Shown: piece after piece, positions 33,127 to 44,251 of the stretch | Numbering within the stretch: the stretch's first letter is position 1 | Layout of the letters: each line of letters opens with the position of its first letter | Source of the DNA: Amorphophallus konjac | Taxonomy: Eukaryota > Streptophyta > Magnoliopsida > Alismatales > Araceae | Reading direction: 5' to 3' | DNA length: 64,000 bases | Assembly (NCBI GenBank): GCA_022559845.1 | Contig: CM040120.1 | Coordinates: 169,924,334 to 169,988,333 of the forward strand | Translations under genes and position numbers: made by a program | The notes under the pieces: generated by a model | Told to the model about the DNA's origin: nothing | Database searches by the model: none | What the model saw: the letters and a program-made list of their open reading frames with translations, nothing else

Positions 33127-35106
33127 TTGGTAAATCTTTTCCCCCCCTCTGGTGAGGGGTCCACATCTGTATCACCTCCTGTATCTACTTTTTCACCCCC
33201 TCCCTTTTCTTCTTCTAATGATCAAGCTAGTTGCTCTTCTTCTTCTAATAATAAAATCCATGGGGTAGTTTCACATAGGAAATCCAAGGGTAAGCAGATT
33301 CCCCGCAGATTTTTTTTGGAGTTGGTTAGAAGATGCCAGGCTTGTTCAGCCCTTCCCGAATTTGTGGAGAATCCGATTATCCTGCCAGAGTTGGAATATG
33401 AGGATAATAATATTTTTTATGAGGGTTTAGCTGTCTATGAGATTATGAATGATGAAGACCCTATTGAAGAGGGGGATGAAAGTTATGAAGAATATGAGGA
33501 CGAGGCTGATGCCTTTGCCAGTGGCATAAGAAGATTTGATGAACCATCAGCCTCAGTAGAGGAACCTACCAAAGAAATAAATTTGGGTACGGAGGAAGAC
33601 CCTAGGATTATCCTCATCAGCAAGAATTTGCCGCCTTCTGAAGAGGAGGCGCTTATATTGGTACTTCAAGAATACAAGGACACGTTCACGTGGAGTTATG
33701 AAGATATGCCTGGATTAGACCCTGCGCTCGTTGAACATCAGCTTACACTTAAGCCAAGGTCTGTCCCGGTCAAACAACGGTTGAGACGTTTCCACCCTAA
33801 CATGGCTTTAAAGATGAAAGAAGAGGTCGACAAGCTTCATAAGGCTAGATTTGTTAGAGTTGTCCTCTATCCCAACTAGGTGGCTAACATCGTCCCAGTT
33901 ATGAAGAAAGATGGAAAAGTTCGGATTTGTATAGACTTCCAGGACCTCAACCGTGTGTGTCCTAAAGATGACTTCCCCCTCCCTCATATTGATGTTTTGA
34001 TTGATAATACGGCAGGATTTGAGACTCTCTCCTTTATGGATGGATTTTCGGGTTACAATCTGATTCGCCTGGCTGAAGAAGATCAAGAGAAAACATCGTT
34101 CACTACACCATGGGGTACTTATTGCTATGTGGTCATGCCTTTTGGACTCAAGAATGCTGGAGCCACCTATCAGAGGGCTATGATGGCAATTTTTCATGAT
34201 ATGATTCATATTTATATTGAGGTGTATGTGGATGACCTGGTTATAAAATCAAGGACAAGGATTGAGCATCCTGGGGTTCTAGCTAAAGTCTTGCAAAGAT
34301 CACGAGAATATCAGTTGAAAATGAACCCCAAAAAGTGCGTATTTGGTGTTTCATCAGGAAAGTTGCTTGGATTTATTGTCAGCAAAAGAGGAATTGAAGT
34401 TGATCCCAATAAGGCAAAGGCCATCAGAGATATGCCTCCTCCCAAGAATTTGAAGGAAGTTCGAGGATTAATCGGGAGGTTGGAATTTATCCGCCGCTTT
34501 GTCTCCCAGCATTCACAAAGATGTAGGCCGTTTTACGAGCTTACTAAGCCGGGGGTCAAGTTTAATTGGGATGACATGTGTCAGGCAGCTTTTGACGGAT
34601 TGAAGGATTATCTGATCAATCCTCCTGTCCTGAGGCCGCCAATTCCGGGCAAACCACTTATCCTCTATGTTTCTGTCCTGGATGACTCTGTAGGTGCTGT
34701 CCTAGCTCAAGTGGATGAAGAAGGGAAGGAGAGGGCAGCATACTACTTGTCTAAACTTCTCAACCCTTGTGAGCAGAGGTACTCAATCATGGAAAAGACT
34801 TGCGCTGCTTTGGTCTGGGTAGTTCAGAAGTTAAAACACTATTTCTTAGCTCACGAGGTTCACCTCATTGCTCGCATGAATCCGATTAAATTCCTTCTTG
34901 AAAAATCTATCCTTACTGATCGATTGGCACACTGGCAAAGTTTTCTCTCTCAATTTGACATCACTTACATTCAACAGAAAGCTATCAAAGGCTACGCCAT
35001 CGCCGAACATCTTGCTCACCACCCTCTCCCTCGATTTGATCCTGTTAATTCAGAGTTTCCAGATGAAGAACTAATGTCCATTAATCAACCCCACGATCCT
35101 ATGTGA
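33127..35106 (+). pseudogene. Tat reverse transcriptase and first RNase H
   Basis: An acidic linker precedes RT. RT begins near 33690 (DMPGLDPALVEHQL); a TAG at 33877-33879 interrupts just before ANIVPVMKKDGK, at a spot where the family has Trp. RT motifs: FSGYNLI near 34050, VMPFGLKNAGATYQ near 34132, YVDDLVIKS near 34225. RNase H follows at about 34650-34960 (YVSVLDDSVGAVLAQ, YYLSKLLN, EKTCAALVW). TGA 35104-35106 breaks the frame at the border to the second RNase H. Apart from these stops the reading frame is continuous. Confidence 0.88.
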
Positions 35107-35520
35107 ACGTTACATTTTGATGGAGCTCTAAATTCCTAAGGAAGAGGGATCAGCATGGTTCTTTTAACACCAGAAGGGTTCACCATTCCATTTGCTGCTC
35201 AGCTCACTTTCCCTATCACGAACAACATAGCTGAGTATGAGGCCCTTTTGGCCGGTCTTCAAACCGCTCATAAATATGGTGTAACCCAATTACGAATCGT
35301 GGGTGACAGTCAACTCATTCTACGCCAGGTGCTTGTCAAGTGCCGCACTATAAATCCTAAACTCAAGCCCTACCAGGAACTTGCTTCAGCTTATGCCAAA
35401 CTCTTCACCAAGTTGATCTTCGTCCATGTCCCTCGAAGCTAGAACATCTTAGCTGACGCTCTTGCCTCTTTGGCCTCTGCTTTAGTCTTTCCTCCCCAAT
35501 GAGATTTTCACGTTCCTCTC
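35107..35520 (+). pseudogene. second (archaeal-type) RNase H of Tat element
   Basis: Translation in frame gives LHFDGALNS, then NNIAEYEALLAGL near 35221-35260, then GDSQLILRQV near 35302, and ILADALASLA near 35447. These are the Asp, Glu, Asp motifs of the extra RNase H that marks the Tat lineage; it removes RNA from the RNA/DNA hybrid. Stops at 35137, 35440 and about 35500 fit C-to-T decay. Confidence 0.82.
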
Positions 35521-36933
35521 ATTCATCAGCGTGACACTCCAGCTATTAAGGATCGTGCATTCCTCGACATTAGGGACAAGGTGCTCGAGAAGGTCAGGCG
35601 GAGTGAAGCCCTTAAAAGTAAAGAGGTCATGTTGTTAGATTGGGAAGAAGAATTGGCTGATGAAGAGAAACCTTGGTATTATGAGATTGCCAGATATTGC
35701 AATGATCAATCCTATCCCGAAGAAGCCACTGTGGAAGAAAGGAAAGCAATCAGAAGAGTGGCTCAACGGTATGTTTTGGTTGGAGGTGTGCTCTATAGAA
35801 GAGGGCTCACGGGTGTTTTGTTAAGATGCCTCGATGATGATGAATCTTGGAAGGTCGTGGAAGAGGCGCATTCAGGAGTGTGTGGTGGTCATGTGAATAG
35901 CCAGATGCTAGCTAAGAATATCCTTAGGCTAGGCTTCTATTGGCCAACTCTAGAAGAGGATTGTTCCATCTATGTTCGAAGGTGTGTTAAGTGCCAACTG
36001 CACGCCGACAAGATTCATTCTCTTGCTTCTTCACTCCATCCTATGTCCTCCCCATGGCCTTTCTCCATGTGGGCTTTCGATATCATTGGACCTCTTGGTG
36101 ACTCAAACCTCCTCACGAAGTAAAAATCATTCATCCTCACGGCAACGGAGTACTTCACCAAGTGGGCGGAAGCGGAAGCATTCGTGGAGATCAAAGCATC
36201 AACCGTCTGCAAATTCATAATCAAGAATATCATCACCAGATTCGGCATACCAAGTACCATCATCACCGACAATGGACCTCAATTTATCTCTCAAGAGCTC
36301 AAGGATCTCTGCAACAGGTATAACATTGCATTGCATCATTCTTCTCCCTATTATCCACAGGGCAATGGCCAAGCAGAGGCAACTAATAAAACCTTGATTA
36401 AAATTGTTAAAAAGACGTGTGAAGCTAATAAATTTTTAGACTGGCCAGACAAGTTAGTTGAAGCTCTCTGGGCTTATCGCACTTCCATTCGTACCCCCAC
36501 TGGGTAAACCCCTTTCGCCCTTACTTATGGGATGGAAGTGGTAGTCCCTTATGAGATTCTTATTCCATCTTTGCGAGTACAATTGGACAAGGAATGCTCT
36601 ATTGATGAGCGTCGTGATTCACTCTTTGCCCAGTTGGAACTCCTGGATGAGAAGCGTCTGATCGCCGCTGAGCATGCGCGTGTTTATCAAAATAGGCTTT
36701 CACGTTTTTATCAAAAGAAAGTAATTGAGAGAAAATTCAAAGTCGGTGAGATGGCAATTAAAAGAATTTTTGTAAAACCTGGTGGGTCCCGTTCAAAACT
36801 TCAACCAAACTGGGAAGGCCCCTTTGTTATAAAAGATGTTTATCCTGACAATGCTTATAAACTGATTAATGCTGAAGGAGAAGAACTAACTCATCCTTGG
36901 AATGGTCTGTACCTTAAGAAATACTACCCCTAA
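35521..36933 (+). pseudogene. Tat integrase
   Basis: Zinc-binding region HSGVCGGHVN...CVKCQLHAD (35870-36010), catalytic core with WAFDIIGPLG (36070), TDNGPQF (36268) and NGQAEATNKTL (36363-36396), holding the D, D, E residues. The C-terminal domain (FKVGEMAIKRI, LQPNWEGPFVIKDV) ends HPWNGLYLKKYYP before TAA 36931. Stops at 36121 and 36505. It would insert the cDNA copy. No chromodomain is seen, as usual in Tat. Confidence 0.88.
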
Positions 36934-38441
36934 TTCAAAATCCAAAAAAAATAGAAATCTTCAAAATCAAAACAAAAATATAATAAAATTTCCAAAAATC
37001 CAAAAAAAATATATATTGAAAAATTTTCAAAATGGTTGCCATGATTGCGAGGACGCAAGGTCTGAAAGGTCAAAATTCAGTATTCATTCATCAGTCTTGT
37101 TAACTTAAAATGGGGTCGACACCTACACACACTACATGCTTATCCTTGAACTCAAGCGGTGCAAAGTCCGATGGATGATCAAAACCTGACTAAAGGTGAA
37201 GACAATACCCATTCTTTTCTTCTTCGGCCCATAAGGGAGGAGGGGAGGCCTCGGGGTAGACCCGCCAAGCCTACCCGCCGCCTTAGTAGGTGGAAGTCAG
37301 GGCCTAAAAGGGAACAAAAATACCATAAAAAGCCCAAGTTCAATTAGGTTTTTTTTTTATCAATGCAAATCAACTTCAAAGTGAAAGTCAAATTGTGAAA
37401 AGAAAAGCATGTCAAGAGGGCAAAGTCCCCGCAAGGAAAACCTTGGGCGTGTGCATGCAATATGAAAGAGGCAAAAGGCAACAAAATTTCCCTATGCCGA
37501 CGACTGAATCCCAACAGGCATAGGGTAGGGGAGGTAGTTTTACCTCAGGCTTCTCAGAATCCCTTATGGGCTTCCTTATATTTTCTTCCATCTCTTCTTG
37601 GTGGTAAGTCATAAACCAGCATGACGGTCGAGACTGACCTAGGAAATTGCACTGCGCGAGATCTTGTGTATGAGTTCAATCATTAGCACGTGGACCCTCT
37701 TTTGATTATGCAAGAAAGATTAATGAATCCTAAATGGTGGCCTGGTAGGGCTCAGAGCCCTCGCAGCCTTGACAAACCCAATTTGGAAAACAACAAAAAT
37801 TAACGCCTTTGTTTAAGACACGTTTAAAAGAATTAACGCTTAATGGAAAGGTCGTCTTTTTTTAAAATAACGCCCATGGACAGGTCGTCTTTCCAACAAC
37901 AATCAAAAATCTTTTTCAAAATCACGTCGTCACCTAGGGCGTCTTTTATTTAAATAATGACTTAATCTAAGGCGTCTTTTTCAGCAAATAAAAGAAAAAA
38001 ATATATAAAAAGAAAAAAAAATGGTTACTTATTCTTCATGAGTATGCTTGCATTTTTTGCATTGGGCATCTTTATTATTGTTTGCATGCGTATGCTTGCA
38101 TATTGCATCTCCCTTTATCGGTTGTTTCATTTGCCTTATTTGATTAAAGGCTTGGCCCTTTGACCCGTTATCAAGGTCACAAGTAAAACATCCCTTGCTT
38201 ATTGAGCAAGGGGCCAAGTCGAATAGATGAATTAACCTGTTTATTCCAGAGTGGACTACAGCTGCAGGCACAGGGAAAAGTAAAGCAAAAGCGAACAACG
38301 TGAAGAAAAAGAATGAGCTCAGTAACCACAAGTACACAACTATACAAATGCTCAGGTAACAAAAATTTCAATCTCATATATATATACATCATGAATATCT
38401 GAGTACAGGTGTGAAGGTGGAGGAGTACAAGTAACAGTCTC
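36934..38441 (+). other. post-pol spacer of Tat element
   Basis: A-rich start (36940-37030), then no recognised gene. A dyad group lies at 37795-37990 (ATAACGCCC...GTCGTC at about 37870), and a T/A-rich stretch at 37330-37360. ORFs at 37159 and 38029 show no domain. Confidence 0.55.
37795..37990. repeat. dyad array after Tat pol
   Basis: Four or five ACG...CGT units with 15- or 16-nt CpG spacing, partly decayed. Confidence 0.7.
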
Positions 38442-41400
38442 TCAGCTCTCGCCTCCACCCTCCTCTCTCCTACTCTCTACCTTGTCCTCGCCGTCCCGAG
38501 GTGGCGCTGGTGGAGGGGGAATGGGCCCCCGTGAAGAAGTTGGAACCCGAACCTGGCCCCCTGCCTCGCTCCTCTCTCGAAGGGAAGAGCCCGCAACAAA
38601 GGTGGAGCTGGTGAAGCTGTACCCTGCAGCTCGCGCCCGCTCACGCCCTCGCTGGAGACGCTCCTCTGACGCTCGTAGCCGCTCCTGGGTAACGGCTAGC
38701 TGGGTCCTCGAGTCAGCCAGCTCACGCTCGCGCACTGCCACCTGCTCCTGGTACCGGGCACGCTCTGACTGCTGTAGCTCGTGGTGACGGGCACGGTCCG
38801 CCAGGTGCTCCTCGCGCTCTCACGCATGCTTTCTCCGCTCCAGCTCAAGAGCGACCCGCAGCTCCGCTACGTCCTGAGGCAGCTCCTCTCGCCGCTTCAA
38901 AGCCCTCTCCAGCTCCGCAATCCGCTGCTTACGGATCGCCAACTCCGCACCAGCTAGGGAAGCCCGGGTATGAGCCGCCTGTAACTGTGTAGTCTGCAAA
39001 CAGGTAAACAAGTCATCAGTTACACATTTAATGCAATAATTCAGCAATTTATGAAATGAATGCATGGTTAAAAGTAAAACTCACCCGTGTGGCCATCGCC
39101 TGCTGGCCCTCCTCGATGCAAGTAAGAGCGGCTCGAAGCTCCTCCGTCTGTAAAACACTTTTTCATCAGCACATAATAATAAATAATTGAATGAGGTCTG
39201 AGTTTTGAAACTTACCCGTGAGGCGAGGTCGCGCTCTGCCGCCTCGGCCCGAGCCACTGCCCCTGCCAGCTGCTCTGCTAGTGCAGTCGCCTCTGCACTA
39301 GGCCCTCTCGAGCTGGAGGCCTCTCCCGTCTCTCTCCCTGCTGCTCCCTGCTGGGCACGCTGCATTTAATGAGATTGTCAGTGGCTGATCATCAATAATT
39401 CAAAAAAAAAAATCACTTGCATGTAGAAATAATTTAAACACTCACCAGGGTCTCGAGGTCTGCCCGTGTGGGTGGCCAGCTGGTCCTCCAGGCTGTGTAG
39501 GTGGGCCTGGGCATCCATCGCTGCTATGTCTCGTGCATCCTGCATCTATCACATGTTAGTCATACATAAGCATTTGCATTCAATTTAGAAATAAGTGCAT
39601 TCATACATACCCCTAGGACCCTCATCTAGGGTCGGCCAGCGTAAACCTCCCAATAGCGCCGGAGGTACTCGGAGCTGTCGGTCACCTGAGAGGTGACTCG
39701 GGTCCCGCCTCGCCGCCAGTTGGCGTACTGGTCCTCGAACCGCACTCTCCAGTCGATCACCTTCGTGCGACCGCGTGTCTTCTTTCCAATTCCTCGCGGC
39801 TCCCCTACCTCTATCCACTCCTGGTGTAGGCCCAGGGTCCTCATCACCAACCTAAGCCGTAACGGCTCGATCTCGCTCAGGCAATGAACCCAAAGCTCAT
39901 GCCCGAAGCGAGGTCGGCCCGCTACGACCCACGGCTGGCCCTCGTCGGTCATCCCCTCATAGGGCCTCCATCGCACCTGCATCCACAAACATACATTCGC
40001 ATCATCATCATCATCATATCAAAATATTTTGCACAAAAATAAGAACAAAAAGGTGCATAACATTCATCATGCATACCAGTGAAGGAGGGAAGTCGCAGAA
40101 CTCTCTACGTAGTACCCACAGCTCGTAGCCGAGTGGGGCTCCAAACACCACCGGCGGCCAGCGCCGTGCTAGAGGGAAAGCCCCCTCACCTCCAGGCCGT
40201 GGGTCGACGCGTCCCATCGGCATGTACAGATGGCTCCAAACCTGCATCCATGCATTGCATTAGTGAGGCATTCACATGCATAAAGTAAAAGAAAAGAAAA
40301 AGAAAAAAGATATGCATACCTGAAGAAAAGGTGAGAAGCCACTGACGGTCGTCTCCTGTCCCCGTGGACAGGTCAGCTATCAAGTGCGCCAGCAGCGCAG
40401 CTCCCCAGGCGTACCTGTCGACTCCCTCTAAGTCCTCGAGGATCCCTAGGAATCGGCAGTTGATGACGTCGCCCTTCGTGCCGAGCAATAGCCTCCCGAG
40501 CAGCAAGAATAGGAACCTCCTCAGGTCTCGGTCTGCCCCCTCCCTGTCGGCTGGGTTCTGGCAATAGGCTGCCCTAGCCCCATCGATCAACCTCTGAGAA
40601 AACTGCTTTAAGGACTCCCCGGACCTATGCCTAGCATCCCCCAAGCCCATCACTGTAGTCAGGTCAGTGCGGAAGATAGTCCTACACTCGCTAGGTGTCT
40701 CGTAGACCATCTCTAGCCCTAGCAGTCTCTCGGCCAACTCGGTATAGTCTGGTAAGGTGATCCCGCTCACTGCCTCACCATCTACCCTCAACCCAGTAAT
40801 CCTAGCCACATCCTCTAGGGTAGGAACCATATGACCCCAGGGCATCAGGAATGCCCGGCTAGTCCTATCCCATCTCTCCCTCAAAACCTGGATAAGTGCG
40901 AAGTTAGGCCTAATGGGCTCTATGCTAAGGAAGGCCCCGAACCCCATAGCGTCTACCCTGGCTCTCTGGAACTCGGGGAGGCCGTAATATGCTGCCCGGA
41001 CCATGACCCAGAAGATCCGTGTCCTCATCAACCCCTGCATGCATAAAAGAAAGAAAGTTGGCTTAATTATTTTGATTATTCATGCTGAAGTTCACTTAAT
41101 TGCCTTGGTTTGAGATGTTGATGTTTGATTTAATTAACGACGGCCCTTGGGTCGTGGTTTGTTTAATTGGTGCCCCTGAGGGGGGCGTGGTTTCTAAGAG
41201 AGCTTTTAATTAACGACCTACCCTAGGTCATTGTTTATTTAAGAGATGCCCCTGTGAGGGGCGTGGTTTGGTGGTTAATTTCTAATTTCCTGAAGATTTA
41301 TTTTAATTGACGCCCGCCCCAGGGTCGTCATTTGTTTAGGTAACGCCCTTGTGAGGGACGTTTTCTGAAAATGAACTTTTAGTAATTTCTGGAATAAAAT

Positions 41401-42168
41401 GAATTGACGACCGCTGGTTTGGTCGTTCTTTATTGAATTGACGCCCCGATGGGGGGGCGTTGTTTTCCAGGGTTTTTGAAAATAAAATAAAAACAGCATG
41501 CGAGATATAAATCAAGGCATTAATATTGAAGAGGTAATTGAAAAAATTGAGAAGTATGAAATTAACAGCATGATTGATAAAACATGATGTTTCCAATTAA
41601 CGACATGCTACTGGGCATGTTCTCATGAAATTAATTTGTTTCAAAATAAAGAAAATGAATTGATGACCCAAGGTATGGGCATCTTTTCTTTAATTCACGA
41701 CACCCATGGGGGCGTCTTCTTTCTGAATCTCTGGTTTTCTCCCCCGATGGCTATGGAAATGGAGTAAAATTGGAAATAAAAATGAAAAAAATGGGAAATG
41801 GGGTTTTGGGGGCTTACCTTCTGTCGCCTAGATTCAACAACCCCTCCACGGAGTTGTTACCGGGGTTGTCGTGGCCGCCGGAGTTGGCCACGGCGAGGAA
41901 CGATCGCCGCTGGTTGTTCTTCCCTGTGTTGTTCTTCCCCTTGTTCGCCTTCCTCTCCTTCTTCTTCGTCCTCTCCTGCTTCATCATCTTCACCTTCGTC
42001 TTCTCGTCCTTCCTCGACGGGTTCCTCGTTTTCGCCGTGCTCCTCCGCCGCCGGAGCTTCCTCGGCCGCCGCGGGAGGAAGTCCCTCCTCCACGGCGTGA
42101 TCTTCCTCCCCCAAGTCCACCGCCTCCGGGGCAGACACCCGCTGCCTCTTGTGTCCACCGCCGGCCAT
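38442..42168 (-). pseudogene. antisense plant-mobile-domain (PMD) gene, eight exons
   Basis: Minus-strand exons inferred from GT-AG borders: 42168-41818, 41034-40320, 40241-40077, 39976-39611, 39539-39446, 39359-39216, 39147-39085, 38993-38442. Exon 1 encodes a basic patch (HKRQRV) and a long acidic Glu/Ala region. Exons 2-4 encode a PMD: FWVMVRAAYYGLPEF, RERWDRTSRAFLMPWGHM, TLEDVARITGLRVDG, then a WRPYEG segment. Exons 5-8 encode a Glu/Arg/Ala coiled coil and a Ser/Pro-rich end. PMD proteins in plants include MAIN and MAIL1, linked to silencing. Damage: stop codons at 41857-41859, 39626-39628 (possibly a true end) and 38820-38822, and likely single-base slips near 40325 and in exon 5. Exon phases otherwise agree. 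Confidence 0.78.
41125..41720. repeat. dyad array inside intron 1 of the antisense PMD gene
   Basis: About ten units such as TTAACGAC...GTCGTG, TTGACGCC...GTCGTC and GTAACGCCC...GACGTT, with CpG spacing 15 or 16 nt. Mostly within the inferred 783-nt intron 41817-41035. Confidence 0.8.
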
Positions 42169-42834
42169 TGCTTAGGGAGGTGAGGGTTTGAGATATAGAG
42201 GGTGAGAAAGAAAGAAGGGGAGTTTTGGGTTCGGTTAGGGTTGCAGAAAGAAAGAGGGAAAGAGGACGAAGGAAGAAGAAGAAAGGAGGGAAAGCAAAGT
42301 CGAACGGTCAAGAAGAATTAACGACTCCAGAAGAGTCGTGTCTTATTTAGAAGACGACTGTAGTTATGGGCGTCTCTTCCATGGTTAACGACGCTCTCTG
42401 GTGCGTGATTTCTTTTCGCATAGGGAATGACAGACGTCGTCAAAGGCATTTAATGGGAATTGATTGACATGATGGAAATAATGATTACTGTTTTTGATTA
42501 ACGACATGACTGAAGGCGTCGTTTACATGAAACGTGGCTTACCCTAAGGCGTTACTTTTGGGTCTTTAACGAATACTTTTTTGGAATTTGAATCGAATTA
42601 ACGCCTTGTTTTAAGTCGTGATTTAGTTAACGCCTATTCCTGAAGGCGTCAATTTTGAGAGCTGATTATTGAAGGCGACGTTGACTGAGGCGTCACTTTT
42701 GGAATTGACGACATTGTCTAAGTCGTTATTCAGAACAGAACCGCAGATTATTGGAAGAATTGATCAGAAATACTGTGTTATTGGCTCAATCAGAATATCA
42801 TTATTGTTTATTGATGGAAAAGATTACATTGCAT
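42169..42834. other. 5' region of PMD gene and dyad array
   Basis: Read on the minus strand, 42169-42310 looks like a plant 5' leader: pyrimidine-rich, with AACCCTAACC (telo-box-like) and CTCTATATCTC. Dyads occupy about 42310-42730 (TTAACGAC...GTCGTG, TTAACGCC...GTCGTG). Confidence 0.55.
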
Positions 42835-44251
42835 TCAGTGAGCCACTTTGGGCCTCAGGCTTCTTAAAGCTATTACATATGATTTCCACTGATCTCTGTC
42901 TTCTTCTAAGTTCTCCACAGGATGATGAGTCTTGCAAATTTTCCACAGAGCTTGGATTGTGGTGCACTCTTCTCCATCTTCATTGCTGCCAATATCCCTT
43001 GCCTTGATAGGAGGGAGATGAGATGGGCTCTCGAATATTCGCCGTGGAAGCCCAAGTTGAGGAAGGCATCGGTATGAGTTGTATAGCACAAATTTCGAAG
43101 CGCCTATAAGTCGAAGGTCTGTCCCGGGCGAGAATCTTGCGCGGAGTTCTTGAGTCTTGAGTATTCCTGGGGCGCATGTGAAGAGGTTCTTTGGCATTAC
43201 CTTGAGATGTTCCCTCCATCCCGCTCTCTTCTTGATTTGAGGTATCCGGTTCATCACTCTATTGCTTATCCCCAATGAGCCGATCATGTAAGAAAGTGGA
43301 CTTTTTGAGAAGATTCTAGAAGGTTGTTGGGCCTCCTCACATGGATCAAACTTGAAGTGGAGATCTACCCAACTTGATAGTGCTAGCATGCACCCATAGA
43401 TTGGTCTCCCCATTGCCACCGAGGTAAGCCCGCTATATAGGTAGACTAGAATAGCTGGTCCCGCTCTATCTCCTTCCCATAGGCTCACTATTGCGCTCAA
43501 TTGGGACTCTTCCAAGAAGTCTTCCGTGGAGGGGAACAAGATCGCTCCCGCCAAGCACACCACGAAAGCCTTTGCCACCCGCTCCACTTCATCATCTTCT
43601 TTGACTTGGTCGGATCTCTTGTACACCCAAGAAGCAAGCTTTAGGAGATTGATTCCCTTGGTAGCTTTGATTTGGTTCACTAAGTTTGGGCTGGGAATTA
43701 AACTTGTTAAGAGCTCATGTGAAGAGATTTGCTTTGGCATGATGGTCATCTTTTCCTCCTCTCCTGGCTTCATCCTCTTTAAGCCCAATATCATCTCTAG
43801 CTCCTCTAATATAACTGTGGCTTCGAAGGTTGAGAATAAGAAGGTATGGGTGGAAGGGTGCCATATTTCAACTAGGGCTCCTATGGCAGCCCAATCAAGG
43901 TGAACTAGATCATAGTGTTTGGCATGGGTGATTAAGCCTAAAAGACGCCATCTTGCTAAATAGACCCTCATGTCTGAAGAAAATTTGGAGAGAAGAAGAG
44001 GCAGCCACTTGATCTGGTGAACCTTCTGGCTCCTGGAATGTTTGGATAATCCTGTGGGAGACACAGAAAAGAAGGAAAGAAAAGCACAGAGAGAAAGATG
44101 AGAATACAACACAGAAGGACGGTGAGGATATGAAAGAAGAAATAGAAAAGCAATTCTCTACCTGGTTCATGGCAATCCGACTGCTGATATGCCCGTTGAT
44201 CTCGGTTAGTCTGGGAGCAGAAATCTTGGATCTTTTAATTGCCCTCTCCAT
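42835..44251 (-). pseudogene. antisense DUF7745/PMD-like gene
   Basis: The main exon is open from about 44051 to the stop at 42835 (roughly 400 residues). It has WRLLGLITHAKHYDLVHL, ALVEIWHPSTHTFLF, TVILEELEMILGL, then AFVVCLAGAILFPSTEDF and GPAILVYLYSGL...GRPIYGCMLALSSW. This order resembles DUF7745 proteins, plant-specific relatives of PMD proteins often found in Tat elements. A short upstream exon (44251-44162, starting MERAIKRSK) is joined by a 110-nt pyrimidine-rich GTAGAG...CCCACAG intron (44161-44052). The phases differ by one base, so a slip or a different start must be assumed. Not related closely enough to the other antisense gene to see by eye beyond the PMD pattern. Function unknown. 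Confidence 0.65.

Noticed and set aside
41770..42191. Three overlapping plus-strand ORFs opposite PMD exon 1
   Set aside because: They are shadows of the acidic minus-strand exon, producing Ser/Leu/Pro runs from its GAG/GAA codons.
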